In this document: positions 40,601 through 49,256 of the stretch, piece by piece | Layout: each line of letters opens with the position of its first letter | How positions within the stretch are numbered: position 1 is the first letter of the stretch | NCBI RefSeq assembly: GCF_024347195.1 | Contig: NZ_AP025281.1 | Location: 4,650,001-4,714,000 of the forward strand | DNA length: 64,000 nt | Direction of reading: 5' to 3' | Source: Aliamphritea hakodatensis | GTDB taxonomy: Bacteria > Pseudomonadota > Gammaproteobacteria > Pseudomonadales > Balneatricaceae | Notes under the pieces: generated by a model | Seen by the model: the letters and a program-made list of their open reading frames with translations, nothing else | The model's database searches: none | Told to the model about the DNA's origin: nothing | Made by a program: the position numbers and the translations under genes

Positions 40601-42490
40601 TCAGACTTCCGCCAGATTACCCTTGGTTTCCAGCCACTCTTTGCGGTCAGACGAACGCTTCTTGGCCAACAGCATATCCATGGTTTCGTTGGTATCGTCG
40701 CCGGCTTCAATGGTCAGCTGTACCAGACGGCGGGTATCCCGCGACATGGTTGTTTCACGCAATTGCAGCGGGTTCATCTCACCCAGACCCTTGAAGCGCT
40801 GTACGCCGATTTTGGCATTCTTACGCTCTGCCTTAATGTGGGCAATGATGCTCTCTTTTTCCGCATCATCCAGTGCATAGTGAATATCCTTGGCAACATC
40901 GATCCGGTACAGCGGCGGCATCGCCACATACACATGCCCGGCACTCACCAGCGGACGGAAATGACGGACAAACAGCGCACACAGCAGCGTGGCAATGTGC
41001 AGCCCGTCGGAGTCCGCATCCGCGAGGATACAGATCTTGCCGTAACGCAGCCCTTCCAGCTCATCTGAACCGGGCTCAACCCCAATCGCAACGGAGATAT
41101 CATGGACTTCCTGAGAGCCAAGAATCTCACCGGAATCCACTTCCCAGGTATTGAGGATCTTACCCCGCAGCGGCATAACCGCCTGATATTCACGGTCACG
41201 GGCCTGTTTGGCCGAACCACCGGCCGAATCACCCTCCACCAGGAACAGCTCGCCATTCATCGCTTCGCTGCCGGAGCAGTCTGCCAGCTTGCCCGGCAAT
41301 GCCGGCCCCTGGGTGACTTTCTTACGAATGACTTTTTTATTGGCACGTAAGCGCTTCTGGGCATTGCTGATAACCAGCTCAGCCAGTGCTTCGCCGTCTT
41401 CAACGTTGCTGTTCAGCCACAGGCTGAAGGCATCTTTCGCCGCACCGGACACAAAGGCTGCAATCTGACGGGACGACAAACGTTCTTTAGTCTGACCGGA
41501 GAATTGCGGGTCCTGCATTTTCACTGACAGGATGTAACAGCAGCGTTCCCAGATATCTTCCGCTGAAATTTTCACGCCGCGGGGCAGCAGGCTGCGGATT
41601 TCACAAAATTCCCGCATAGCGTCCAGCAAACCGGTACGCAGACCGTTCACGTGGGTGCCGCCCTGCGCGGTAGGAATCAGGTTCACGTAGCTTTCGCCGG
41701 TCAGGTCACCGCCTTCTGGCAACCATTGCAGAGCCACATCAACTGCGTCAATCTCGCCCTGAAAAGAGACCGTAAACGGCTCCTGCGGCAGGGTTTCAAA
41801 TACCTGAGTGGTTCCCTTCAGATAATCCACCAGACCATCTTCGTAATACCACTCTTCTTTTTCTTTCTTCGCGCCGGTCTCGTCAGTAAAGATGACCCGC
41901 AGCCCGGAACACAGCACGGCCTTGGCCCGCAGCATGTGCTTCAGTTTGGTCAGATTAAACTTCGGGGTATCAAAGTAGCTGGCGTCCGGGAAGAAGCGAA
42001 CAGTGGTACCGGTATTACGCTTACCGCAGCTGTCCACCACCTCCAGATCAGAGACTTTTTCGCCGTCGGCAAAGCTCATCCGGTAGACTTTGCCGTCGCG
42101 CTTGATGGTCACTTCCAGTAATTTGGACAGTGCGTTCACCACCGATACCCCTACCCCGTGCAAGCCACCGGAGTAGTTGTAGTTATCATTAGAGAACTTA
42201 CCGCCGGCGTGCAGCCGGGTCAGAATCAGCTCAACACCGCTCACCCCTTCTTCCGGGTGAATATCCACCGGCATCCCCCGGCCGTTATCGCTGACACTGA
42301 TGGCGCCGTCTTTATGCAGCACCACATCCAGCTGATTGGCGTGGCCGGCCAGTGCTTCATCGACACTGTTATCAATAACTTCCTGTGCCAGATGGTTTGG
42401 CCGGTCGGTTTCGGTATACATGCCCGGTCGACGCCGCACCGGGTCCAGGCCACTGAGGACCTCTATCGCGTCCGCATTATAATTGGTCAT
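40601..42490 (-). CDS. parE: Topoisomerase IV subunit B
   Basis: 629 residues. GHKL ATPase (EVIDNSVDEALAGHA, SDNGRGMPVDIHPEEGVSGV, GGLHGVGVSVVNALS), transducer domain, TOPRIM with LVEGDSAGGSAKQARDREYQ and DADSDGLHI, and C-terminal QRFKGLGEMNP. ATP-driven partner of ParC. Order yqiA-parE-parC is as in many gammaproteobacteria. Confidence 0.97.
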   Translation of the reverse strand: MTNYNADAIEVLSGLDPVRRRPGMYTETDRPNHLAQEVIDNSVDEALAGHANQLDVVLHKDGAISVSDNGRGMPVDIHPEEGVSGVELILTRLHAGGKFSNDNYNYSGGLHGVGVSVVNALSKLLEVTIKRDGKVYRMSFADGEKVSDLEVVDSCGKRNTGTTVRFFPDASYFDTPKFNLTKLKHMLRAKAVLCSGLRVIFTDETGAKKEKEEWYYEDGLVDYLKGTTQVFETLPQEPFTVSFQGEIDAVDVALQWLPEGGDLTGESYVNLIPTAQGGTHVNGLRTGLLDAMREFCEIRSLLPRGVKISAEDIWERCCYILSVKMQDPQFSGQTKERLSSRQIAAFVSGAAKDAFSLWLNSNVEDGEALAELVISNAQKRLRANKKVIRKKVTQGPALPGKLADCSGSEAMNGELFLVEGDSAGGSAKQARDREYQAVMPLRGKILNTWEVDSGEILGSQEVHDISVAIGVEPGSDELEGLRYGKICILADADSDGLHIATLLCALFVRHFRPLVSAGHVYVAMPPLYRIDVAKDIHYALDDAEKESIIAHIKAERKNAKIGVQRFKGLGEMNPLQLRETTMSRDTRRLVQLTIEAGDDTNETMDMLLAKKRSSDRKEWLETKGNLAEV

Positions 42491-42589
42491 TCTTCTCTAC
42501 TGTCCTTCTTGTGCCGGCGCTGCTGTTCGGCGACCGGTAAGCATCAGGCATTACATCTGCTGATGTACACGCTTACATAACAAACTGTT

Positions 42590-43213
42590 TTATGAATCCA
42601 CAGAGGGTAACCCGGGGACCTCCGGCAGCTCAACCCGGCCTTCAGAAAACGCCAGAATTGCCGGAATCATTGCCTCAAATTGCCGGAATCCGTGATCGCC
42701 ACCCTGCTGGATCAGCATGGGGGAATCCGTTAACTTATCCACAGCCTGACGGTAATCCAGGGTTTCATCATCCGTCTGGGTCAGCAGCAGATAATTCTGC
42801 GGCTGGCTGAGTGACGGCACGTCAATCGCCAGCATCTGCTGTAAATGCTGTTCCGTGAGGGTATACGCCTCGCCGGTATAAAGATTACTCTGCTGCCCCA
42901 GCATTTCGGCCAGCAATTCATAAGGCCGCACCGCCGGGTTTACCAGCACCGCCCGTACCTGATAGCGCTCGCCAAGCCAGAGACTGTAATAGCCGCCAAG
43001 TGAACTGCCGATTAAGGTAATATCACGGCCCTGATGCTGCCTGATCAGCGCTTCAGTCTGCGCGATGGCCTCTGCCGGCCAGTGACTCAGCGCTGGCACC
43101 AGCACATCATCCGCCCTGCCAGCGGCTGTCATCGCCGCCTGAAACTGACGTGCCTTAATCGAATCCGGGGAACTGTTGAAACCGTGTAGATATATGAACA
43201 ATGGCATTGCCAT
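42590..43213 (-). CDS. yqiA: YqiA-family esterase
   Basis: 207 residues. Small alpha/beta hydrolase: IYLHGFNSSPDSIKA (oxyanion region), nucleophile elbow LIGSSLGGYYS, Asp in the QTDDETLDY segment and His in GGDHGFRQF. E. coli YqiA cleaves palmitoyl-CoA and short esters. AAGGA lies seven bases before the ATG. First gene of the yqiA-parE-parC unit. Confidence 0.92.
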   Translation of the reverse strand: MAMPLFIYLHGFNSSPDSIKARQFQAAMTAAGRADDVLVPALSHWPAEAIAQTEALIRQHQGRDITLIGSSLGGYYSLWLGERYQVRAVLVNPAVRPYELLAEMLGQQSNLYTGEAYTLTEQHLQQMLAIDVPSLSQPQNYLLLTQTDDETLDYRQAVDKLTDSPMLIQQGGDHGFRQFEAMIPAILAFSEGRVELPEVPGLPSVDS

Positions 43214-43393
43214 TCATCAATCCTTATTGCCTGTCGTGATCAGCCTTAACCACGCTGATACTGTGTCTCGTGCTCAATGAGAATACCCTGTTGCGTGGTG
43301 GCAATGAAGCGCTCACCGCAAATTTATCCTCATTCTGCCAGTGGCTATGTCAACGGAGGTGTTTTCCCCCGGCTTATGCAATAATTCCGGCCT

Positions 43394-44266
43394 ATGGATA
43401 TCAAGAACCTCAAACTGTTTCTCAGCCTCAGCGACAGCCTGCATTTCGGCCGTGCCAGTGAAGCCTGCCATATCAGCCCGTCGGCCCTGAGCCGCAGCAT
43501 TAAGCAGCTGGAAGACAGCCTCGGTGTCAGCCTGTTCGAACGGGACAACCGTACCGTTTCCCTGACCCACGAAGGTAAAGTCTTTCAGGAATATGCCCGC
43601 GAAGCCCTGATTCAGTGGGACGTAGTGCGCAATGACTTACTGGCTGAAGCCCAGGAGCTCCACGGAGAAATCAGCGTGTTCTGCTCGGTGACGGCCAGTT
43701 ACAGCTTCCTCTACGATATCCTCAGCGACTTCCGCCAGCAGCACCCTAAAATTGCCATCAAGCTGCATACCGGTGACGCCGAAGGCGCGATCGCCCGCAT
43801 CATGTCCGGCAATGAAGACATCACCATTGCCGCCAAACCGGACAGCCTGGCGTCCACACTGGCCTTTAAGCCGATTGCCGCCTCACCGCTGGTATTCATT
43901 GCGCCATTACAGGACGCCAGCCTCGATCCGCTGCTGGCTGAACGGGCAATACAGTGGCAGAACGTACCGATGATCCTGTCAGAAGAAGGGGTTGCCCGTA
44001 AACGGGCCGATCAGTGGTTTAAAGACAACCGCATTACCCCGCTGATTTATGCACAGGTGGCGGGTAATGAAGCCATTGTAAGCATGGTCAGCCTGGGATT
44101 CGGCGTCGGCGTGGTGCCTAAAATCGTGCTGGATAACAGTCCGCTGGCAGACCGGGTACGGATTCTGCAAAACGCCCCGGCCCTGAAAGCCTATGAAGTG
44201 GGTTTATTTGCCCTGAAAAAGAAACTGCAAAGCCCCATCATCAGTGCATTCTGGTCGCAACTGTAA
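43394..44266 (+). CDS. ilvY: LysR-family regulator IlvY
   Basis: 290 residues. Closely follows E. coli IlvY throughout: MDIKNLKLFLSLSDSLHFGR, FERDNRTVSLTHEGK, ISVFCSVTASYSFL, LHTGDAEGAIARI and the ending LKKKLQSPIISAFWSQL. IlvY activates ilvC when acetolactate or acetohydroxybutyrate is present. Here ilvC is not adjacent; the nearest ilv genes (ilvIH) lie 3 kb away. Divergent from yqiA. Confidence 0.88.
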   Translation: MDIKNLKLFLSLSDSLHFGRASEACHISPSALSRSIKQLEDSLGVSLFERDNRTVSLTHEGKVFQEYAREALIQWDVVRNDLLAEAQELHGEISVFCSVTASYSFLYDILSDFRQQHPKIAIKLHTGDAEGAIARIMSGNEDITIAAKPDSLASTLAFKPIAASPLVFIAPLQDASLDPLLAERAIQWQNVPMILSEEGVARKRADQWFKDNRITPLIYAQVAGNEAIVSMVSLGFGVGVVPKIVLDNSPLADRVRILQNAPALKAYEVGLFALKKKLQSPIISAFWSQL

Positions 44267-44270
44267 ACAG

Positions 44271-44663
44271 TTACTCAGCAAACAGCGCTTCAACTTCCGG
44301 CAATACCGCCGGGCGGCCGCGTTCATTCAGCGCCGCACCGATCACCAGCGCATCCAGACACAGCTTTTCATCGGCTAAGCGGATCACCCGCTGGCGGAAG
44401 CCGAACTTAACCTTGCTGATCCGCTCCACGCTCACCTCGATAACGAACTCATCACCGCTGGTCAGAGAGGCTTTGTAATCCATCTCCGAACGTACCACCA
44501 CCAGATTAATCCCCTGCTGCGCCAGCGCGGCAAAATCTACCCCGCGGGAATGCAGAAACTCATGACGGGCGTGCTCCAGATAATTGAAATACACACCATT
44601 ATTCACAATGCCCTGCATATCCAGTTCATAATCACGGACTTTACATTCAAGACGATACGGCAT
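44271..44663 (-). CDS. Hotdog-fold acyl-CoA thioesterase (4HBT/YbgC-like)
   Basis: 130 residues from ATG 44663. Single hotdog domain with the 4-hydroxybenzoyl-CoA-thioesterase-type catalytic region DYELDMQGIVNNGVYFNYLE (Asp/Asn) and LEHARHEFLHSRG. Hydrolyses an acyl-CoA or acyl-ACP of unknown chain. It ends 4 bp from ilvY, tail to tail, with no terminator between them. Confidence 0.87.
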   Translation of the reverse strand: MPYRLECKVRDYELDMQGIVNNGVYFNYLEHARHEFLHSRGVDFAALAQQGINLVVVRSEMDYKASLTSGDEFVIEVSVERISKVKFGFRQRVIRLADEKLCLDALVIGAALNERGRPAVLPEVEALFAE

Positions 44664-44698
44664 AGCTGACAAGCTCCGGCAACAGAAAAAAACGCATC

Positions 44699-45598
44699 TT
44701 AACAGCTGTTTGCCTGACCTTCGAGCAATAGCCCTTTCAGCGCCGCCGGCGCAGCAAATGAAGAGCCTTTGAGGGTCTTCCAGTAGTGTCTGGGATAATC
44801 CGTATCGCGGCCATTACGGGCGGTCAGTTTAGACAGGGGGATATCCACACAGCCGTCACCGTCGATGTCATAACCAAGCACTTCGCCGGCCAAATTATCC
44901 ACACGGGTTAACTGGTAAGCTGCCCGGGTACGCATATCCACAAAAGGGTTATCGGCAATAAAATGCTGCAGCTCCCGCTCAATGGAACCGACTGTTCTTA
45001 CCCCTTCGGCAAACGAAAAAGTATTCACCATGCCACGGCCACCGTTGCCGGAAATGGTAAACACCATCACCCCGTCTGACACCAGCGCTTCAAGGGCGAG
45101 AATAATCTCATAGGTATAACGCCACTCAGGGTATTGATCCCCCCACTGACGCACAATGTCCTTATAGTGCCGCACCCGGCCCAGATTAAGCGGCACATCA
45201 AAGGCACTGACAAGGGTTGAAGATTCCCAGGAGAGTATCAGCGCGTCCACCGGCATGGTCGCCTGGCGGGCCTGCATCACCCGGAGATTACGGAGAATAT
45301 CGGCCATCGGATGCCCCTGCCCGGACAACGGATACTGCAAAAAAATAAACCGGGGATCAGACGCAATCAGGCGAACAATGTCGCCGTGATAATAAGGTTC
45401 TTTAAATTCGTCATCATCCAGATCCAGCATGCCATACAGCCAGGTATGCTGATCCCGGTCCTCCTCCGACGCAAAGCCGTTCACCGGCGGATAGAACCTG
45501 TCCACAATCGCCACCCGGAAGGTTTCAGCGGCAACGGCAGGCCCACTCACCAGAGCGGCTCCAAGCCATACTATGATTGCGGTAATCAAGCGGCGCAT
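44699..45598 (-). CDS. Divergent exported subtilase-like (S8 fold) protein
   Basis: 299 residues with signal peptide (LITAIIVWLGAALVSGPAVA). Reduced subtilisin motifs in the right order: Asp33 in VAIVDRF, His71 in YYHGDIV (family HGTHV), Asn185 in ISGNGG (oxyanion hole) and Ser280 in KGSSFAAPAALKGLL (family GTSxAAP). A Ca2+-loop-like DIDGDGCVDI sits at 244-253. All four catalytic positions are present, so activity is plausible, but the spacing between motifs and the short length are unusual. Periplasmic or secreted; substrate unknown. Stands alone on its strand. Confidence 0.72.
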   Translation of the reverse strand: MRRLITAIIVWLGAALVSGPAVAAETFRVAIVDRFYPPVNGFASEEDRDQHTWLYGMLDLDDDEFKEPYYHGDIVRLIASDPRFIFLQYPLSGQGHPMADILRNLRVMQARQATMPVDALILSWESSTLVSAFDVPLNLGRVRHYKDIVRQWGDQYPEWRYTYEIILALEALVSDGVMVFTISGNGGRGMVNTFSFAEGVRTVGSIERELQHFIADNPFVDMRTRAAYQLTRVDNLAGEVLGYDIDGDGCVDIPLSKLTARNGRDTDYPRHYWKTLKGSSFAAPAALKGLLLEGQANSC

Positions 45599-45678
45599 AC
45601 CTTACTCCACACTGAAAATACCTGCCGTATCAGTATGATACAGGCGACTTAAAATTTACTTCAGTATAGACAAGGCGC

Positions 45679-45707
45679 AAAAAAGGCCGCCTTCAGGGCA
45701 GCCTTTA
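45679..45707 (-). terminator. Terminator downstream of phnN
   Basis: Minus-strand GGCTGCC-CTGAA-GGCGGCC (one wobble) followed by TTTTTTGCG. Confidence 0.8.
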
Positions 45708-45744
45708 ATAGTCAGATCCCGGCACCGCCGGAACAATCAGAGAA

Positions 45745-46329
45745 TCAGTGGGTGGAATAACTCGGGGTCACTTCCGAAGGTGCCAGCTCTTCAATCAGTT
45801 TAATCAGCTGGGCAACGCCGTACTGAACATCACCGTTGTTATCGATCCGGCGAACATCATCCGGCAGGGTATCGACAATCTCATCATGACGCTGCAAACG
45901 GGCTTCAATCTCATCCGCGTCTTCACGGCCACGCTTGGTCAGGCGCTCACGCAGCACATCCGCATTAACATCCACCAGCACCGGAATCAGGTTCGGGTAC
46001 GAGTGCATCGCAAAGGGTAAATATTCACGGGAACCGTTCATCACCACGTTGATGCCGTTGGCCAGCCAGTTTTCCACTTCCGAACCAACCGCATAGCTGT
46101 AACCGTGGGAATACCACTGCATGGCGAACATGCCCATGTTCACCCGCATCTCGAATTCATCTTCCGATAAATGGATGTGATTCTCACCGCCAATATTAAC
46201 CGCACGGGTGATATAACGGTGGGCAACAAAACAGCCGTGCTGTGGTTTCAGCCGCTGACGGCAACCGTCCAGTAAGCTGTCTTTGCCACTGCCCGAAGCC
46301 CCCACCAGATAAAGAAGTTTGCCGCGCAT
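45745..46329 (-). CDS. phnN: Ribose 1,5-bisphosphate phosphokinase PhnN
   Basis: 194 residues from ATG 46329 (MRGKLLYLVGASGSGKDSLL), aligned with E. coli PhnN; an upstream ATG at 46347 is possible. Guanylate-kinase-like fold: Walker A GASGSGKD, AHRYITRAVNIGGENHIHLS, VVMNGSREYLPFA and RLTKRGRED. Phosphorylates ribose 1,5-bisphosphate to PRPP. No C-P lyase (phn) genes are adjacent, so it may act in PRPP salvage independently of phosphonate use. Confidence 0.9.
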   Translation of the reverse strand: MRGKLLYLVGASGSGKDSLLDGCRQRLKPQHGCFVAHRYITRAVNIGGENHIHLSEDEFEMRVNMGMFAMQWYSHGYSYAVGSEVENWLANGINVVMNGSREYLPFAMHSYPNLIPVLVDVNADVLRERLTKRGREDADEIEARLQRHDEIVDTLPDDVRRIDNNGDVQYGVAQLIKLIEELAPSEVTPSYSTH

Positions 46330-46442
46330 GTAGTGTTCTCTGCTCATTAACGAAGACCACAAGAGTAATACGCCTATAACAGAAAAACCAGACCACAAAA
46401 GCCGTAAATTGAATAACTTAAGAAGCACTTCGAGGGAGGTTT

Positions 46443-46481
46443 CGCACAATTTCCGAAATTAGGGGTTTCGGAAATTGTGCG
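46443..46481. repeat. Perfect 16-bp inverted repeat upstream of phnN
   Basis: CGCACAATTTCCGAAA (46443-46458) and TTTCGGAAATTGTGCG (46466-46481) around TTAGGGG. No T tract on either strand, so it is not a standard terminator. It lies 114 bp before phnN and 62 bp past the end of the small membrane protein gene. Operator, cruciform or mobile-element remnant. Confidence 0.85.
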
Positions 46482-46542
46482 TAGTACAGTTTTCATAACT
46501 GCAGGCTGTAAACAACCCGAACTTACTCTGCGATGTTCCGAC

Positions 46543-46785
46543 TCACACGATCATTTCATCATCCAGCCATGCATCATGAGACTTTGGCCAACGGGAATTA
46601 TGATCTACTTGCCAGCGTAACGGAGTCACAGCGGTTACGCTGTCATTCTGATGATACTGGCAACCGGTCAGATTCAGGGGTTGCAGAGTACTGCTGTTCA
46701 CTGTCACAGCCAGCGCAAGCAGTACAGCGACCGCCAACGTACTGACCAGCAGCGAGGCTGGTTGAAGTTTAATGTCTGGGAACAT
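46543..46785 (-). CDS. Small single-pass membrane protein
   Basis: 80 residues from ATG 46785. One membrane helix (LLVSTLAVAVLLALAVTV) near the N-terminus, then a polar tail with a single Cys (LTGCQYHQND). The ribosome site AGGAGG is near-perfect and can pair with an upstream ACCTCC (46810-46815). No family recognised. Lies between phnN and ilvH on the same strand. Confidence 0.65.
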   Translation of the reverse strand: MFPDIKLQPASLLVSTLAVAVLLALAVTVNSSTLQPLNLTGCQYHQNDSVTAVTPLRWQVDHNSRWPKSHDAWLDDEMIV

Positions 46786-46789
46786 AGAC

Positions 46790-46815
46790 ACCTCCTATTT
46801 TGAGCGTCAGGAGGT
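46790..46815 (-). promoter_or_regulatory. Ribosome-site-sequestering hairpin
   Basis: On the minus strand ACCTCC (46815-46810) is the exact complement of GGAGGT (46795-46790), which contains the Shine-Dalgarno of the small membrane protein gene; loop 14 nt. Could limit translation until opened by a ribosome, protein or temperature. Confidence 0.4.
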
Positions 46816-46990
46816 TTCAGCTGCCGCCAACAACCTGTCAGACGCCCATCATTCCCGTCCTACATAGCCACACAGTAACTGAATTGCCGGTGAATCCGGG
46901 GGCCACATACAGCCCCGAAAAAAACGCACCGCTCACACTTTCTGTCACCGCAGTAAAACGGAAGTGGATTTTAAGTATAGTCCCCGGACA

Positions 46991-47022
46991 AAAAAAATGC
47001 CGCTCAATGAGCGGCATTTTTA
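46991..47022 (-). terminator. Terminator of ilvIH
   Basis: AATGCCGCTC-AT-GAGCGGCATT stem with a T-rich tail of eight in the minus direction, 18 bp after ilvH. Confidence 0.9.
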
Positions 47023-47040
47023 TAGATCACTGTTTCTGGC

Positions 47041-47532
47041 TTACAGGCTCAGCACCTTCTCGCCCCGTGACAGACCGGAAACACCGGTACGGACAACTTC
47101 CATGATGCCGGACGTGCCGATTGCATCAATGAAAGCATCCAGTTTGTCACTGGCACCGGCCAGCTGAACAGTATATGTGGTAGGCGTCACATCGATGATC
47201 TGACCACGGAAAATATCCGCGGTACGCTTGATCTCATCGCGCATCTGACCGGTGGCTTTCAGCTTGATCATCATCAGCTCACGCTCAATGTGATCACCTT
47301 CAGTCAGGTCAACAACCTTAACCACATCAATCAGCTTGTTCAGCTGCTTGGTGATCTGTTCGATAACCCGGTCACTGCCCAGCGTAGTAACGGTCAGACG
47401 GGACAGAGTCGCGTCTTCAGTCGGTGCAACAGTCAAAGACTCAATGTTGAAGTTACGCTGTGAGAACAAACCAACAACCCGTGACAAAGCACCCGGTTCG
47501 TTTTCCATCAACACAGAAATGATATGTCTCAT
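47041..47532 (-). CDS. ilvH: Acetolactate synthase small (regulatory) subunit
   Basis: 163 residues from ATG 47532 (MRHIISVLMENEPGALSRVV). N-terminal ACT domain (ENEPGALSRVVGLFSQRNFN), LTVAPTEDATLSRLT and C-terminal regulatory domain (RGQIIDVTPTTYTVQLAGAS). Confers valine feedback inhibition on the large subunit. Begins 2 bp after ilvI ends. Confidence 0.97.
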   Translation of the reverse strand: MRHIISVLMENEPGALSRVVGLFSQRNFNIESLTVAPTEDATLSRLTVTTLGSDRVIEQITKQLNKLIDVVKVVDLTEGDHIERELMMIKLKATGQMRDEIKRTADIFRGQIIDVTPTTYTVQLAGASDKLDAFIDAIGTSGIMEVVRTGVSGLSRGEKVLSL

Positions 47533-47534
47533 GA

Positions 47535-49256
47535 TTAAGTTCTCTCCGTCTTGGTCAGCCACATATCACGCATGGAGCCGCGCGGCACCTGCATCGGATA
47601 TACGTGTTCGAATGGATCTACTGCAATATCCATAAACACCATGCGGTCTTTCAGCGAGAACGCTTCCTGCATAGCCGCTTCCAAGTCTTCGTACTTATCA
47701 ACCTTCATACCTACGTGACCGTAAGCTTCAACCAGCTTGATAAAGTCCGGCAGAGACTTCATGTATGACTGAGAGTGACGGGACTCATAGTTCATATCCT
47801 GCCACTGACGTACCATCCCCAGCGACTGGTTATTCAGACAGATAACCTTCACCGGAATGTCATACTGGCTAATGGTCGACAGTTCCTGAATGTTCATCTG
47901 AATACTGCCTTCACCGGTTACACAGGCAACGTCGGCGTCAGGGAAGTTCAGTTTCACACCCATGGCAGCTGGCAAACCAAAGCCCATGGTGCCCAGGCCA
48001 CCGGAGTTGATCCAGCGGTTAGGCTTATTAAACTTGTAGTACTGTGCAGCAAACATCTGGTGCTGACCTACGTCAGAACAGACATATGCATCACCGTTGG
48101 TCACCTTGCTCAGCATCTCGATAACCTGTTGCGGCTTCATCAGCTCGCTGTCATCGGTACGGAAACGGCCACCGTGACGGGTGCGCCATTCTTCGATCTG
48201 CTGCCACCAGGATTCCAGCGCCTCTTTATCGATCTGCTTCTTGCTGGCCTTAACAATGCTGACCATCTCAGACAGGACAGATTTCGCCGGACCTACAATT
48301 GGCACGTCCGCCTTGATTGTCTTGGAGATTGCCGCCGGATCAATATCAACATGAATGATCTTCGCCGTCGGACAGAACTTATCCAGCGCGTTGGTAACAC
48401 GGTCATCAAAACGTGCGCCCACTGCCAGAATCAGATCAGCATGGTGCATCACCATGTTGGCTTCATAGCTACCGTGCATGCCCAGCATACCGATAAACTG
48501 ACGGTCAGTACCCGGGTAGCCACCCAGGCCCATCAGGGTATTGGTAACAGGTACATTCAGCATCTGCGCCAGTTCAGTCAGCTCATTGCTGGCATCGCCC
48601 ATGACGATACCGCCACCGCTGTAGATAACCGGACGCTTGGCGCTTAACACCATATCCATGGCTTTCTTGATCTGGCCGGTATGACCGCGGGAAACCGGGT
48701 TATAAGAACGCAGTTTCACAGACGCAGGATACTCATACGGGTAACGCTCAGTCGGTGTGGTCATATCCTTAGGGATATCCACAACAACCGGACCCGGACG
48801 GCCGCTTTCAGCAATGTGGAAAGCTTTCTTGATGATGGCAGGAATATCTTCCGGATTCTGCACGCTGAAACTGTGCTTAACCACCGGACGGGAAACACCG
48901 ATCATATCGGTTTCCTGGAAGGCATCTTCACCAATCAGATGGCTCATTACCTGACCGGTAATCACCACCATCGGAATCGAATCCATATAAGCAGTAGCAA
49001 TACCTGTTACTGCGTTCGTCGCACCCGGACCTGAAGTCACCAGCGATACACCGGCTTTACCGGTCGCACGGGCATACGCATCAGCCATATGGGTGGCTGC
49101 CTGTTCATGACGCACCAGAATATGCTTTACATCTTCCTGCTGGAACAGTGCATCATAAATATGCAACAACGCCCCACCCGGATACCCGTAGATGTACTCA
49201 ACGCCCTCATCTTTAAGGGCGCGAACAACCATTTCTGCGCCTGATAATAATTCCAC
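47535..49256 (-). CDS. ilvI: Acetolactate synthase large (catalytic) subunit
   Basis: 573 residues from GTG 49256 (AGAGGG upstream; (M)ELLSGAEMVVRALKDEG). ThDP enzyme: YGYPGGALLHIYDAL with the activating Glu region downstream (RHEQAATHMADAYARATGK), TSGPGATNAVTGIATAYMDS, and the ThDP/Mg motif GEGSIQMNIQELSTISQYDI with LNNQSLGMVRQWQ. Makes acetolactate or acetohydroxybutyrate for branched-chain amino acids. ilvC is not downstream, unlike in many ilvIHC operons. Confidence 0.97.
   Translation of the reverse strand: MELLSGAEMVVRALKDEGVEYIYGYPGGALLHIYDALFQQEDVKHILVRHEQAATHMADAYARATGKAGVSLVTSGPGATNAVTGIATAYMDSIPMVVITGQVMSHLIGEDAFQETDMIGVSRPVVKHSFSVQNPEDIPAIIKKAFHIAESGRPGPVVVDIPKDMTTPTERYPYEYPASVKLRSYNPVSRGHTGQIKKAMDMVLSAKRPVIYSGGGIVMGDASNELTELAQMLNVPVTNTLMGLGGYPGTDRQFIGMLGMHGSYEANMVMHHADLILAVGARFDDRVTNALDKFCPTAKIIHVDIDPAAISKTIKADVPIVGPAKSVLSEMVSIVKASKKQIDKEALESWWQQIEEWRTRHGGRFRTDDSELMKPQQVIEMLSKVTNGDAYVCSDVGQHQMFAAQYYKFNKPNRWINSGGLGTMGFGLPAAMGVKLNFPDADVACVTGEGSIQMNIQELSTISQYDIPVKVICLNNQSLGMVRQWQDMNYESRHSQSYMKSLPDFIKLVEAYGHVGMKVDKYEDLEAAMQEAFSLKDRMVFMDIAVDPFEHVYPMQVPRGSMRDMWLTKTERT

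Noticed and set aside
46330..46449. Upstream extension of phnN encoding a hydrophobic stretch
   Set aside because: PhnN is a soluble kinase and its homologous start is at 46329; the extension lacks a ribosome site.
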